DNA of 64,000 bases from Friedmanniella luteola (GTDB lineage: Bacteria > Actinomycetota > Actinomycetes > Propionibacteriales > Propionibacteriaceae), in contig NZ_LT629749.1 in NCBI RefSeq assembly GCF_900105065.1, forward strand, positions 310,001-374,000, given 5' to 3'. The translations under genes were made by a program, and so were the position numbers. Under the pieces are notes generated by a model that did no database searches, was not told the origin of the DNA, and saw only the letters and a list, made by a program, of their open reading frames with translations. Below, in pieces: positions 25,928-35,471 of this stretch; position 1 is the first letter of the stretch, and each line of letters begins with the position of its first letter.

Positions 25928-26907
25928 GGCGCACCGGACCCCTGGTGGTCGTCGGCGACTGCCTGCTGGACGTCGACCTGAGCGGCAGCGCGACCCGGTT
26001 GTGCCCGGACGCGCCGGTGCCCGTGGTCGACCTCGAGGAGCGCTGGGAGCGTCCCGGCGGCGCCGGGCTGGCCGCGCTGCTGGCGGCCCGCAGCGGCGTC
26101 GAGGTCGTGCTGGTCACGGCGCTGGCCGAGGACCCCGCCGCGGCGCGGCTGGCGGAGCTGCTCGGCCGGCACGTCACCGTCGAGCCTCTGCGCTGGGTCG
26201 GCGACACCGTGGTCAAGACCCGGGTCGGGGCCGCCGGGGTGCCGATGCTCCGGCTGGACAGCGGCGGAGGGTGTCCCGCCGACGGCGTGCTGCCGCGCGG
26301 GGCGCACGCGGTGCTCGGCGCGGCCGGCGCCGTGCTGGTGGCCGACTACGGCCGCGGCCTCACGGCGCTGCCCGCGCTCCGTCGTCGACTGCGCGCCGTC
26401 GCCGCGGAGGTGCCGCTGGTCTGGGACCCGCACCCGCGGGGTGCGGCCCCCGTGCCGGGCGCCACGCTGGTCACCCCGAACGCCGCCGAGGCCCGGCACT
26501 TCGGCGCCGGGGACGACGCGCTCGAGGCGGCCGGCTGGCTGTGCCGGCACTGGGAGGCGGACGCCGTCGCGGTCACCCAGGGCGAGCGGGGCGCGGTGCT
26601 GGCCCGGTCCGGAGCCGGGGCCGTCGCGGTCCCGCTGGTCGGGCCGGCCACCGGCACCGGCCACCGCCGCCCCGACACCTGCGGGGCCGGCGACCAGTTC
26701 GCCGCCAGCGCCACCGCCGCCCTGCTCGCCGGGGCCGACGCCGACGCCGCCGTCCGCGCCGCCGTGATGGAGGCCGCCGCCTACGTCGCCGCGGGAGCCG
26801 CCGCCACCGCGTCGGTCCGGGTGCCGGCCCGGCCCGACCTGGAGTCCGCCCGGCCGGAGAGCGGGGCCCGCCGGGTCGGTGGCTCCTGGTCCCCGGAGGT
26901 GTCGTGA
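25924..26907 (+). CDS. PfkB-family kinase, HldE/RfaE-like heptose-7-phosphate kinase
   Basis: 327 residues, the length of the kinase half of HldE. PfkB features: VVGDCLLDVDLSGS at the start, RPGGAGLAALLAARSG, and signature 2 DTCGAGDQFAASA with the catalytic aspartate at about 257. The C-terminal cytidylyltransferase half of HldE is absent, so it is an HldA-type single-domain kinase. With GmhB it would convert heptose 7-phosphate to heptose 1-phosphate. No isomerase (GmhA) or nucleotidyltransferase (HldC) is seen in the window. Ribokinase-type activity is the alternative. Confidence 0.88.
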   Translation: MRRTGPLVVVGDCLLDVDLSGSATRLCPDAPVPVVDLEERWERPGGAGLAALLAARSGVEVVLVTALAEDPAAARLAELLGRHVTVEPLRWVGDTVVKTRVGAAGVPMLRLDSGGGCPADGVLPRGAHAVLGAAGAVLVADYGRGLTALPALRRRLRAVAAEVPLVWDPHPRGAAPVPGATLVTPNAAEARHFGAGDDALEAAGWLCRHWEADAVAVTQGERGAVLARSGAGAVAVPLVGPATGTGHRRPDTCGAGDQFAASATAALLAGADADAAVRAAVMEAAAYVAAGAAATASVRVPARPDLESARPESGARRVGGSWSPEVS

Positions 26908-28013
26908 CCGACGGGCGCCGTCCCTGGGTCGGCGGACCCGCGGCACGCTTCCCCGACGTCCGCCGGATCGCGCTGCTGCGCGGCGGCGGGCTGGGGGACC
27001 TCGTCTTCGCGCTGCCCGCCGCCGAGGCGCTGGCCGCCGCCCACCCGGAGGCCGAGCTCACCCTGCTGGGCACCCCCGGCCACGCGGCGCTGCTCCGCGG
27101 ACGGCCCTCCCCGTTCAGCGACGTCGAGGTGCTGCCCGCCCGGCCGGGCGTCCGGGACGGCGCGGAGGACCCGGCCGCGACCGCGGCGTTCCTCGCGCGG
27201 ATGCGGTCCCGGCGGTTCGACCTCGCGGTCCAGGTGCACGGCGGCGGCGGCAACTCCAACCCGTTCCTGCTCGCCCTCGGCGCCCGGCACACCGTCGGGC
27301 TGCGGGCCGAGGGGGCGCCGCCGCTGGAGCGCACCGTCCCCTACCTCTACTACCAGCACGAGGTGCTGCGCGCCCTCGAGGTGGCAGCCCTGGCCGGCGC
27401 GCCCGCCGTCGACCTGGAGCCTCGGCTGCCGTTGACGCCGGCCGAGGAGGAGGTCCGCCGGGCGGCGGCGGGCGGCCCGCCCACCGTCGTGCTGCACCCG
27501 GGCGCGACCGACCCGCGCCGCCGCTGGCCACCCGCCGCGTTCGCCGCGGTGGCGTCGGCGCTGGCGGCCGACGGGGCCGCGGTCGTCGTCGTGGGCGACG
27601 CGTCGGAGACCGGGCTGGTGGAGGAGCTGCTCGCCGCGGTCGACCCCGTGCACGCGCACCGGGTCCGCTCGACCGCGGGCCGGGGGACGCTGCCCGAGCT
27701 CGTCGACCTGCTGCTCCGGGCCTCGCTGGTGGTGGCGAACGACTCCGGCCCCCGGCACGTGGCCGCCGCCCTCGGCACCCCGACCGTCGGCGTCTACTGG
27801 TTCGGCAACGCGCTCAACGCCGGCGCGCTCAGCCGCGGCCGGCACCGGCTGCAGCTGGCCTGGACGACGCGCTGCCCCGTCTGCGGGGTCGACGTGACCG
27901 TCGTCGGGGCGCCGCGCTGCCCGCACGACGACTCCTTCGTCGCCGACGTGGAGGTCGCGGCGGTGCTGGCCGACGCCCGGGCCCTGCTCGCCGGTCCGCA
28001 GCGGCCAGACTGA
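26904..28013 (+). CDS. Glycosyltransferase family 9 (heptosyltransferase-like)
   Basis: 369 residues. RGGGLGDLVFALPAAEAL at the start, VVLHPGATDPRRRWP, and VANDSGPRHVAAALGTPTVG. A cysteine pair (CPVCGVDV) and a later CPH near the C-terminus could bind metal and are an extra relative to the other two GT9 proteins. GTG start overlapping the kinase stop (GTGA). Second of three GT9. Confidence 0.92.
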   Translation: MTDGRRPWVGGPAARFPDVRRIALLRGGGLGDLVFALPAAEALAAAHPEAELTLLGTPGHAALLRGRPSPFSDVEVLPARPGVRDGAEDPAATAAFLARMRSRRFDLAVQVHGGGGNSNPFLLALGARHTVGLRAEGAPPLERTVPYLYYQHEVLRALEVAALAGAPAVDLEPRLPLTPAEEEVRRAAAGGPPTVVLHPGATDPRRRWPPAAFAAVASALAADGAAVVVVGDASETGLVEELLAAVDPVHAHRVRSTAGRGTLPELVDLLLRASLVVANDSGPRHVAAALGTPTVGVYWFGNALNAGALSRGRHRLQLAWTTRCPVCGVDVTVVGAPRCPHDDSFVADVEVAAVLADARALLAGPQRPD

Positions 28014-28017
28014 GCCC

Positions 28018-28974
28018 GTGCAGATCCTCGGCGAGCCCGACGGGCGACCGGAGCTGGTCGCCCTGCGCGCCCTCAAGCTGGGCGACCTGCTGGTCGCGGT
28101 CCCGGCCGTCCACGCCCTCCGGCGAGCGCGCCCCGAGCACCGGCTGGTGCTCGCCGTGCCCGGCTGGCTCGGCCCGGTCGTCGACCTGGTGGGCGGCGTC
28201 GACGCCCTGCTGCCGACCCCGGGACTGGATGACCTGCTGCCCCTGCCGCCGGGTCGGGTGGACACCGTCGTCGACCTGCACGGCGGGCCGGACAGCCGTC
28301 GCGTGCTCGAGGCGCTGGAGCCCCGGCACCGGGTGGGCCACGCCGCCCCCGGCTGGGACGGCCCGGCCTGGGAGGACGGGGTGCTGGAGCGGTACCGCTG
28401 GGCCCGGCTGGTCACCGAGCACCAGATGCCGGCCGACCCCGACGACGTCGGCCTCCGGCGCGGACCGACCCCCTCGCCCGCCCCGGGTGCGGTCGTCGTC
28501 CACGTCGGCGCCTTCTACGGTTGCCGGGCCTGGCCGGTGGAGCGGTTCGCCGCCGTCGCCCGAGCCCTGGTCGCCGACGGCGCGCACGTGGTGCTGACCG
28601 GCAGCGCGCGGGAGCGGGACCGGGCCCTGGAGGTCGGCGCCCTCGCCGGGCTGGCCGCCGACGACGTGCTGGCCGGCCGGACCGACCTGGCCGAGCTGGC
28701 CGCGCTGGTGGCCGAGGCCGCGCTGCTCGTCTCGGTCGACACCGGCGTGCCGCACCTGGCCTCGGCCTACCGGACCCCGTCGGTCGTCATCTTCGGTCCC
28801 GCCCCGCCGGAGGAGTGGGGGCCGCCGGCCGGCGGACCGCACGTCGTGCTCACCGACGCACGGCTCCGGGTGGGCGACACCTTCGGCTCCGTGCCCGACC
28901 CCGCCCTGCTCGCGGTCACCGCCGACGAGGTGCTGGCCGAGGCGCGGCGGCTGCTGGCCGCGGGCCGCGGCTGA
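28018..28974 (+). CDS. Glycosyltransferase family 9 (heptosyltransferase-like)
   Basis: 318 residues. LRALKLGDLLVAVPAVHALR, then VVVHVGAFYGCRAWPVERF and VSVDTGVPHLASAYRTPSVV are the GT9 landmarks. GTG start 4 bases after the previous stop. Last gene of the heptose-type operon; 162 bases without a clear terminator follow. It differs enough from the other two GT9 proteins to suggest separate acceptor positions in one oligosaccharide. Confidence 0.92.
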   Translation: MQILGEPDGRPELVALRALKLGDLLVAVPAVHALRRARPEHRLVLAVPGWLGPVVDLVGGVDALLPTPGLDDLLPLPPGRVDTVVDLHGGPDSRRVLEALEPRHRVGHAAPGWDGPAWEDGVLERYRWARLVTEHQMPADPDDVGLRRGPTPSPAPGAVVVHVGAFYGCRAWPVERFAAVARALVADGAHVVLTGSARERDRALEVGALAGLAADDVLAGRTDLAELAALVAEAALLVSVDTGVPHLASAYRTPSVVIFGPAPPEEWGPPAGGPHVVLTDARLRVGDTFGSVPDPALLAVTADEVLAEARRLLAAGRG

Positions 28975-29136
28975 GCTTCCCGCAGGAACCGCCACGGGTC
29001 GTCGCACCCGGACCCGGACCCGGAGCCGGGCGACCGCTCAGCGCCCGCGGCGGCGACGCCCGGTCCTGGGGCGATCTGCCACCTTGCCAGCGGCGCCGGG
29101 GCGGCGTAGGTCTCGTCGTGGGAACGGGGGTGCGCG

Positions 29137-30744
29137 GTGGTCGACGAGGACCGGGTCGCGGCGGGACGGCCGCGCCGGCGCGGACCTGCCCTGGTCGCGG
29201 TGCTGCTGGCTCCGCTGCTGCTGGGGCCGCTCGGGCCGCTGGTCCTCCCGGCCGGCGCGGCGACGGCGTGCTCGCCCGGGGCTCCGACCGACGTGGACGG
29301 CGGCGGGCCCGACGTGGTGCTGGGCCTGCCGTCCTTCGACCTGCCCGGGAAGCCGGACGCGGGCGCGCTCGTCGTGTTCTCCGACCTGGCCGGCCCCGGG
29401 GAGTCGGACCCGCGCGGGGCCACCCGGCGGACGGTGGTGACGGCCGCCGACGTGGGGCTGCCCACCCAGGCCGGGGCGCGGTTCGGGGCCGCCGTCGTCG
29501 TGGTCCGCCGGCTCGGGACCTGTGCCGCGCTGGTCGTCGGGGCGCCGGGCGAGGACGTGGCGGGACGCCGCGGCGCGGGCCGGGTGCACGTGCTGCCCGG
29601 GTCACCGCAGGGGCTCGGGTCGCCGCTGGAGAGCCTCGACGAGTCGCTGCTGCCGGGCCTCGGGGGCGCCCAGGCCGGAGCCGGGTTCGGCTCCGCGGTC
29701 GTCGCCGACGGGGCCGACTGGATGGCGGTCGGCGTGCCCGGCCGCGACCTCGGTGGGGCCGTCGACGCCGGCCGGGTGGTCCGGGTGGACCGCCGGGAGC
29801 CCACGGGCCAGCGCGTCGACGTCGTCCAGCAGGGCGGCCGCGGCGCCGGGACGCCGGAGCGGGGGGACCGGTTCGGCGAGGTGCTGGAGGTCGCCCCCAG
29901 CGGGGTCGGCCCGCTGCTGCTCGTGGGCGTCCCGCGCGAGGACGTCGGGACGCGCGGGGACGCGGGAGCCGTGGCCTTCCAGGCCGGCGACCGGCCGCTC
30001 TCGATGGTCACCCAGGACTCGCCGGGAGCCGGCGGCACGGCGGAGGCCGGCGACCGCTTCGGCGCCGCCCTCGACAGCTGGGCCACGCCCGCCGGCGACC
30101 ACGTGGCCCTGATGGCGGCGGTCGGGGTGCCGGGGGAGGACCTCGGCCGCACCGTCGACGCCGGGCTGGTCGGGTACGTCGCCGTCGACCTCTTCGACAC
30201 CTCCGACACCTCCGTCGGCCCGCTGGAGGGGCGGTCGCTGACCGTCAGCCAGGACTCCCGCGGCGTCCCCGGGGTGGTCGAGCGCGACGACCGGTTCGGG
30301 GCGGCGGTCCTGACCGGGGAGTTCGGGGTGGACGCCGGCCGGCTGCACCTGGTGGTCGGCTCGCCGGGTGAGGACGTCGGCCGGACCGCGGACGCCGGCC
30401 AGGTGACGCTGACCGGGATCAGGATCACCGACGGCACCCCGCTCTCGGCGTTCGGCGGCGGCTGGACGCAGGACACCCCCGGTGTCCGCGGCGTCCCCGA
30501 ACGGGGCGACGGCTTCGGGTCCGCGCTGGCGGGCGTCCAGCTGGCCAGGGCCGAGGACGACGAGGACTCGGTGCACGTCGTCGTGCTGGTCACCGTGCCC
30601 GGCGAGGACGACGGCACGACCTCGGGCACGGGGATGGCGCACCTGGGCCTGCCGGGCGGCGGCGGGTCGGTGCCGCTCGTCCCGCCCGCCCGGCAGGCGG
30701 GGGCGGGCACGGGGATGCGGGCCGTGGACGGGCGCCTGGGCTGA
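29137..30744 (+). CDS. Secreted FG-GAP repeat beta-propeller protein
   Basis: 535 residues. A basic start and long hydrophobic stretch (about 16-44) form a signal peptide ending near AATAC. The mature protein has a blade-like unit beginning with a Ca-type loop (DVDGGGPD) and VVLGLP, then six units with FG followed by VG(V/A/S)PGED and DAG.V, about 65 residues apart (RFGAAV, GFGSAV, RFGEVL, RFGAAL, RFGAAV, GFGSAL). That totals seven, as in integrin-alpha-type propellers. A surface or secreted binding function is likely; no enzymatic residues are apparent. GTG 29137 follows GGAACGGGGG. No operon partner is evident. Confidence 0.88.
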   Translation: MVDEDRVAAGRPRRRGPALVAVLLAPLLLGPLGPLVLPAGAATACSPGAPTDVDGGGPDVVLGLPSFDLPGKPDAGALVVFSDLAGPGESDPRGATRRTVVTAADVGLPTQAGARFGAAVVVVRRLGTCAALVVGAPGEDVAGRRGAGRVHVLPGSPQGLGSPLESLDESLLPGLGGAQAGAGFGSAVVADGADWMAVGVPGRDLGGAVDAGRVVRVDRREPTGQRVDVVQQGGRGAGTPERGDRFGEVLEVAPSGVGPLLLVGVPREDVGTRGDAGAVAFQAGDRPLSMVTQDSPGAGGTAEAGDRFGAALDSWATPAGDHVALMAAVGVPGEDLGRTVDAGLVGYVAVDLFDTSDTSVGPLEGRSLTVSQDSRGVPGVVERDDRFGAAVLTGEFGVDAGRLHLVVGSPGEDVGRTADAGQVTLTGIRITDGTPLSAFGGGWTQDTPGVRGVPERGDGFGSALAGVQLARAEDDEDSVHVVVLVTVPGEDDGTTSGTGMAHLGLPGGGGSVPLVPPARQAGAGTGMRAVDGRLG

Positions 30745-30898
30745 GCCCACCTCCGGTGGCCGGCGTCCGGCGGCTAGGCTGGTCCCACGGGCGTCCGCAC
30801 GCAGGACCCCCCACGCGACCGGGTCGCGGTCACCGGGCACACCGCCTGGACCGCGCCGTCGCCGAGCCGGTCGGCTCACCGAACCGAGGAGAACCCCC

Positions 30899-31942
30899 AT
30901 GCTGTCCGTCCACGCCTACGCCGCGCCGAGCGCCACCGCGCCGCTCGAGCCCACCACGATCGAGCGCCGCGACCTCGGCCCGCGCGACATCCTCATCGAC
31001 ATCAAGTTCGCCGGCATCTGCCACTCCGACATCCACACCGCGCGCGGCGAGTGGGGCGACGCGGGCTGGCCCATCGTCGTCGGCCACGAGATCGCCGGCG
31101 TCGTCGCCGAGGTCGGCTCCGACGTGGACCGGCACACCGTTGGCGACCGGGTGGGTGTCGGCTGCCTCGTCGACTCCTGCCGCGAGTGCGACTCCTGCCT
31201 CAAGGGCCTGGAGCAGTACTGCCTGAACGGCAACATCGGCACCTACGGCGGCATCGGCCGCGACGGCAAGCCGACCGCCGGCGGGTACTCGACCCACATC
31301 GTCGTCGACCAGGACTTCGCGCTGCGGATCCCCGAGGGCATCGCCCTGGACGAGGCCGCGCCGCTGCTCTGCGCGGGCATCACCCTCTACTCCCCGCTCA
31401 ACCACTGGAACGCGGGACCGGGCCAGAAGGTCGCCATCATCGGCCTCGGCGGCCTGGGCCACATGGGCGTCAAGATCGCGCACGCGATGGGGGCCGAGGT
31501 GACGGTGCTCAGCCAGTCCCTGAAGAAGCAGGAGGACGGGCTGCGCCTCGGGGCCGACCACTACTACGCGACGAGCGACCCCGCGACCTTCGAGGCGCTC
31601 GGCGGCACCTTCGACCTCATCATCAACACCGTCTCGGCCAACCTCGACCTCGACTCCTACATGGGCCTCCTCGCGGTCGACGGCACCCTGGTCGAGGTGG
31701 GTGCTCCCGAGCACCCCATGTCGGTCAAGGCCTTCTCGCTGCTGCCCGGGCGCCGCAGCCTGGCCGGCTCCAGCATCGGCGGCATCCCGGAGACCCAGGA
31801 GATGCTCGACTTCTGCGCCGAGCACGGCCTGGGCGCCGAGATCGAGGTCATCAGCGCCGACCAGATCAACGAGGCCTGGGAGCGGGTCGTCGGCAGCGAC
31901 GTCCGCTACCGCTTCGTCATCGACACCGCGACGCTGGGCTGA
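30899..31942 (+). CDS. Zinc-dependent alcohol dehydrogenase, cinnamyl-alcohol/YahK type
   Basis: 347 residues. Catalytic zinc ligands are in GICHSDIH and GHEIAG; the structural zinc cysteines are spaced in the [16 protein letters not shown] segment; the Rossmann motif is GLGGLGHMG. The group is NADP(H)-dependent and reduces many aldehydes. ATG 30899 has CGAGGAGA 7 bases upstream. A classic hairpin-plus-T-run terminator follows, so it is transcribed alone. Confidence 0.96.
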   Translation: MLSVHAYAAPSATAPLEPTTIERRDLGPRDILIDIKFAGICHSDIHTARGEWGDAGWPIVVGHEIAGVVAEVGSDVDRHTVGDRVGVGCLVDSCRECDSCLKGLEQYCLNGNIGTYGGIGRDGKPTAGGYSTHIVVDQDFALRIPEGIALDEAAPLLCAGITLYSPLNHWNAGPGQKVAIIGLGGLGHMGVKIAHAMGAEVTVLSQSLKKQEDGLRLGADHYYATSDPATFEALGGTFDLIINTVSANLDLDSYMGLLAVDGTLVEVGAPEHPMSVKAFSLLPGRRSLAGSSIGGIPETQEMLDFCAEHGLGAEIEVISADQINEAWERVVGSDVRYRFVIDTATLG

Positions 31943-31968
31943 CGCCGGCCGGCCCGGTCCTCGAGAGC

Positions 31969-32003
31969 TGCCCCACCACCGGAGTCGGTGGTGGGGCATT
32001 TTT
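31969..32003 (+). terminator. Rho-independent terminator after the alcohol dehydrogenase
   Basis: TGCCCCACCACC (31969-31980) pairs perfectly with 31987-31998 around a 6-base loop, followed by TTTTT. This is the only textbook intrinsic terminator I found in the window. Confidence 0.92.
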
Positions 32004-32017
32004 CTGCCCTTCCTGGC

Positions 32018-32033
32018 TGTGATCTACCTCACG
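32018..32033. promoter_or_regulatory. Candidate CRP/GlxR-type binding site
   Basis: TGTGATCTACCTCACG matches TGTGA-N6-TCACA with one mismatch. It lies about 240 bases before the secreted propeller gene at 32271 and just after the alcohol dehydrogenase terminator. The rest of the 328-base intergenic region (31943-32270) holds a TAGTCT hexamer at 32205-32210 and no credible gene. Confidence 0.5.
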
Positions 32034-32270
32034 TCACCGGAGGCCCGACAGCCGCGTCGGCCCGGGCCCGGTCGGTCGGTCACGGGCGGATCACGCTCAG
32101 ATCACGGGGTCGTCGCGGCGGTCGTGTTACGCGGAGGTGAACCCGGGCGCCGGGTCGGGCGTGGTGACCGCCGTCGACGCCGGAGCGCTCCCGCCGCCCT
32201 CCGGTAGTCTCCGGAACCTCCCCCTCCCCAGCACGAAGATCCCCGTTCTCGGCCCGAAACCGGATGGTCC

Positions 32271-33914
32271 ATGCGCATGCTCAGACGTTCCTCCCGCCCC
32301 GCCCAGCCCCTCCGCACCCTCGGCTCCCTGGTGGCCGTCGCGGCCCTCGGCCTCAGCGCCGCCCTGCCGGGGACCGCCTCGGCGGCCGTGCCGCCGGTGC
32401 TGCAGAAGCCCGCGGCCGCGGTGACGGCCGACGCGCTGCCGACCGCCCAGATCGACGGCATCGTCTGGAAGCAGGTGATCGCGGGCAACACGGTCTTCGC
32501 CGGGGGTCGGTTCGCCAGCGCCCGCCCCGCCGGTGCGGCGCGGGGGACCAAGAGCGTCAAGCGCTCCAACCTGATGGCCTACGACATCCGCACCGGCAAG
32601 ATGACGACCTTTGCGCCGAAGCTCAACGGCCAGGTCCGGGCGCTGGCCACCTCGCCGGACAAGAAGGTCCTCTACGTCGGCGGTGACTTCACCAAGGTCG
32701 GGACGACGAACCGGCCGGCGTTCGCGGCGTTCAGCGTCTCCACCGGCAAGCTGTTGCCGCTCACCGGCAACTTCAACAACCGGATCAACGCGATCACCAC
32801 CATCGGCATCCGGGTCTACGTCGGCGGCTGGTTCACCCGGGTCGGCCAGAAGCCGCGGGCGCGCCTGGCGGCGCTGTACTCCACGACCGGCAAGGTCGCC
32901 CCGTGGAACCCGTCGGCCAACGGCTCGGTGGAGGCGCTCATCCCCACCCCGGACAAGAAGAAGGTGGTCGTCGGCGGGTCGTTCAGCACGCTCGGGGGCA
33001 AGGTCAACCGGGGCATGGGCGCGGTCAGCACGATCGTCGGCACGCCGGGGACGTGGAAGGCCAACACCAAGATCAAGAACTACGGCGGCTCCTCGGCGAT
33101 CCTGTCCCTCGCCGCCGACAAGGACACCGTCTACGGGACCGCCTACGGCTACGAGGCCGGCAACTTCGAGGGCGTCTTCGCGGCCAGCCCCAAGGACGGC
33201 ACCATCAAGTGGCTGCAGGACTGCCACGGCGACCAGTACGACGTCGCCCCGATCGGCAGCCTGGTCTACTCCGTGGGCCACGCGCACTTCTGCAAGAACA
33301 TCGGCGGCTTCGCCGAGATCGACCCGCAGCGCGCACTCGTGGTCAGCAAGGCCGCGAAGGGCACCGTCGCCACGAACACCCAGGCCGGCATCAACTACAG
33401 CAACTGGAAGGGCTACAAGGCGCCGGCCATCTACAACTGGTTCCCGAAGCTCAACACCGGCAAGGTCAGCGGGTCCACCCAGGGCGCGTGGAGCGTCGCC
33501 GGCACCTCGAAGTACGTCGTCCTCGGCGGCGAGTTCACGACGGTCAACGGGAAGCCGCAGCAGGGCCTGACCCGGTTCACGACGCCGGCCAACAAGGCGC
33601 CGCGGGACATGGGGCCGCAGGTCACGGGCGCGAAGGCCGCGCCATCGGTCTGGGGACGCGCGGACGGCAGGGGGCTGCAGCTGGGCTGGAACGCCAACTA
33701 CGACCTCGACGACCGCTCGCTGACCTACCAGGTGCTGCGTGACGGCAAGTCGCTGAAGACCTTCTCCCGCTCGTCGACGTTCTGGAACCGTCCCTGGGTC
33801 ACCCTCGCCGACACGACGGCCAAGAAGGGCAAGACCTACGTCTACCAGCTGCGGATCACCGACCGCGACGGCAACCGGGTGACCAGCCCGAAGGTGAGCC
33901 GCAAGGTCGCCTGA
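32271..33914 (+). CDS. Secreted beta-propeller-like protein with C-terminal Fn3-like domain
   Basis: 547 residues. Signal peptide to about residue 38 (ASA). The mature protein has repeated blade motifs of the form V(Y/V)VGG.F(T/S)..G with (R)LAA/FAAF strands (YVGGDFTKVG, YVGGWFTRVG, VVGGSFSTLG, VLGGEFTTVN). The last 95 residues resemble fibronectin type III (LQLGWNANYDLDDRSLTYQVL). Enzymatic function is not evident. A homologue starts at 63757: both have VTADALPT.QIDG.VW right after the signal peptide. SD is weak (GGATGG). Confidence 0.88.
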   Translation: MRMLRRSSRPAQPLRTLGSLVAVAALGLSAALPGTASAAVPPVLQKPAAAVTADALPTAQIDGIVWKQVIAGNTVFAGGRFASARPAGAARGTKSVKRSNLMAYDIRTGKMTTFAPKLNGQVRALATSPDKKVLYVGGDFTKVGTTNRPAFAAFSVSTGKLLPLTGNFNNRINAITTIGIRVYVGGWFTRVGQKPRARLAALYSTTGKVAPWNPSANGSVEALIPTPDKKKVVVGGSFSTLGGKVNRGMGAVSTIVGTPGTWKANTKIKNYGGSSAILSLAADKDTVYGTAYGYEAGNFEGVFAASPKDGTIKWLQDCHGDQYDVAPIGSLVYSVGHAHFCKNIGGFAEIDPQRALVVSKAAKGTVATNTQAGINYSNWKGYKAPAIYNWFPKLNTGKVSGSTQGAWSVAGTSKYVVLGGEFTTVNGKPQQGLTRFTTPANKAPRDMGPQVTGAKAAPSVWGRADGRGLQLGWNANYDLDDRSLTYQVLRDGKSLKTFSRSSTFWNRPWVTLADTTAKKGKTYVYQLRITDRDGNRVTSPKVSRKVA

Positions 33915-33934
33915 GCCGCGGTCACCGCGACCAC

Positions 33935-33969
33935 GACGGGCCGTCGGAGCACTGCTCCGGCGGCCCGTC
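33935..33969 (+). terminator. Hairpin after the secreted propeller gene
   Basis: GACGGGCCGTCGGAGCA (33935-33951) pairs with 33953-33969 over 17 bases with one G-U pair; the loop-proximal pairs cannot all form. No T-run. Position 20 bases after the stop suggests termination. Confidence 0.6.
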
Positions 33970-34058
33970 CGTCGTCCGGGGCACCCGATGAGTCGGGGCG
34001 CCGGGGGTGGTCGAAGGGGGAGGGCCCGCGCCGTGCGGCCCGACCACCTGGAGGACCT

Positions 34059-34424
34059 GTGCTGGAGAGCTCGCCCGCGTTCAGCGGCTTCTCGACCGAC
34101 GACGTCGACGCCGCCCGCACCTTCTACGCCGACGTCCTCGGGCTGCGGGTCAGCGAGGAGAACGGGATGCTGCAGCTGCACCTCGGCGGCGGGCACCGCG
34201 TCCTCGTCTACCCCAAGCCCGACCACCGGCCGGCGACCTTCACCGTGCTGAACTTCCCGGTGGACGACCTCGAGGCGACGGTGGACGCGCTGGCGGCCCG
34301 CGGTGTCGCCTTCGAGCACTACGCGGGCACCGACGAGCGGGGCATCCAGCGCGGGTGGGGCCCGCCGATCGCGTGGTTCGCGGACCCGGCGGGCAACATC
34401 TGCTCGGTGCTCACGCCCTCCTGA
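34059..34424 (+). CDS. VOC (glyoxalase/bleomycin-resistance) superfamily protein
   Basis: 121 residues, one VOC domain: [21 protein letters not shown] opens the first beta-alpha-beta-beta-beta module and [12 protein letters not shown] closes the second. Members are metal-dependent dioxygenases, isomerases or antibiotic-binding proteins; the substrate cannot be read. GTG start with GGAGGA 3-4 bases upstream. Convergent with the aldo/keto reductase 6 bases away. Confidence 0.92.
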   Translation: MLESSPAFSGFSTDDVDAARTFYADVLGLRVSEENGMLQLHLGGGHRVLVYPKPDHRPATFTVLNFPVDDLEATVDALAARGVAFEHYAGTDERGIQRGWGPPIAWFADPAGNICSVLTPS

Positions 34425-34430
34425 GCCGGA

Positions 34431-35462
34431 TCAGCGGCCGCCGGAGAGCTTGCGGCTCCGCTGCTGGACCCCCATCTCGCCGTAGGGGTAGTCGGCGACG
34501 CGCGGCCGGGAGACCTCCGCCAGCCGGGCCGTCTCCTCCCCGGTCAGGTGCAGGTCGGCGGCGGCGAGGTTGGTCTCCAGCTGCTCCAGCGTGCGGGCGC
34601 CCAGGATCGTCGACGTGACGCCCGGCTGGTCGGTCACCCACGCCAGGGCCACCTCGGCCATCGAGACCCCGCGCGCCTCCGCGACCGACTGCACGGCGTC
34701 GACGACGTCCCAGGTCTGCTCGGTGCCGCGCCGGTCCCACGCCTCCATGCCCCGCTGCGGGTTGTCCCCCAGCCGGGTGGCCTCCGCGGGACGCTCGTCA
34801 CGCTTGTACTTGCCGGAGAGCCAGCCGCCGCCCAGCGGGCTCCAGGGCAGCATCCCCATCCCGGCGTCCTGCACGGCGGGCACGATCTCCCACTCGATCT
34901 CGCGGACCAGCAGGCTGTACTGCGGCTGCAGGGTCACCGGGGGCGCCAGGTGGAGGGCGGCGGCCAGGTGCACCGCCTTGGTCAGCTGCCAGCCGGTGAA
35001 GTTGGAGAAGCCGTAGTAGCCGATCTTGCCCGCGCGGATGAAGCCGTCGAGGGTGCGGAGCGTCTCCTCCAGCGGCGTCCAGGGGTCGAAGGCGTGCACC
35101 TGGTACAGGTCCACGGTCTCCAGGCCCAGCCGGGTCAGCGACGCGTCGAGGGCCCGGGTCAGGTGGCGGGTGGTCAGCCCGGCGCCGTTCGGCTCGGGCG
35201 ACATCGGGAAGCGGCCCTTGGTGGCCAGCACGACGCGCTCGGTGACGTCGGCGGGGCGGCTGGCGAACCAGCGGCCGATGATCTCCTCCGAGGTGCCGCT
35301 GCCGTAGACGTCGGCGGTGTCGACCAGGGTGCCGCCGGCCTCGACGAACCGGTCCAGCTGGGCGTGCGAGCCGGCCTCGTCGGTCTCGGCGCCGAAGGTC
35401 ATGGTGCCCAGGCAGAGGTTGGAGACGGCGAGGCCGCTGCGGCCGAGGGTGCGGTAGTCCAT
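34431..35462 (-). CDS. Aldo/keto reductase
   Basis: 343 residues, a TIM-barrel AKR. Catalytic tetrad segments are visible: DTADVYG (Asp, Tyr), ATKGRF (Lys) and YQVHAFD (His). NADPH-binding C-terminal TSTILGARTLEQLETNL. Group resembles YajO/IolS-like reductases. The ATG lies 9 bases after the stop of the membrane-protein gene, so it is probably the last gene of the MoxR operon, though a functional link is unclear. Confidence 0.95.
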   Translation of the reverse strand: MDYRTLGRSGLAVSNLCLGTMTFGAETDEAGSHAQLDRFVEAGGTLVDTADVYGSGTSEEIIGRWFASRPADVTERVVLATKGRFPMSPEPNGAGLTTRHLTRALDASLTRLGLETVDLYQVHAFDPWTPLEETLRTLDGFIRAGKIGYYGFSNFTGWQLTKAVHLAAALHLAPPVTLQPQYSLLVREIEWEIVPAVQDAGMGMLPWSPLGGGWLSGKYKRDERPAEATRLGDNPQRGMEAWDRRGTEQTWDVVDAVQSVAEARGVSMAEVALAWVTDQPGVTSTILGARTLEQLETNLAAADLHLTGEETARLAEVSRPRVADYPYGEMGVQQRSRKLSGGR

Positions 35463-35471
35463 GCCCCGTTT

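Noticed and set aside
24237-28974. Ribokinase/sugar catabolism operon as an alternative to heptose synthesis
   Set aside because: The GmhB zinc loop and three GT9 genes fit heptose-type glycosylation better; not excluded biochemically.
29000-29030. Short ACCCGG tandem run as a repeat element
   Set aside because: Three degenerate hexamer copies are expected by chance in sequence this rich in C and G.
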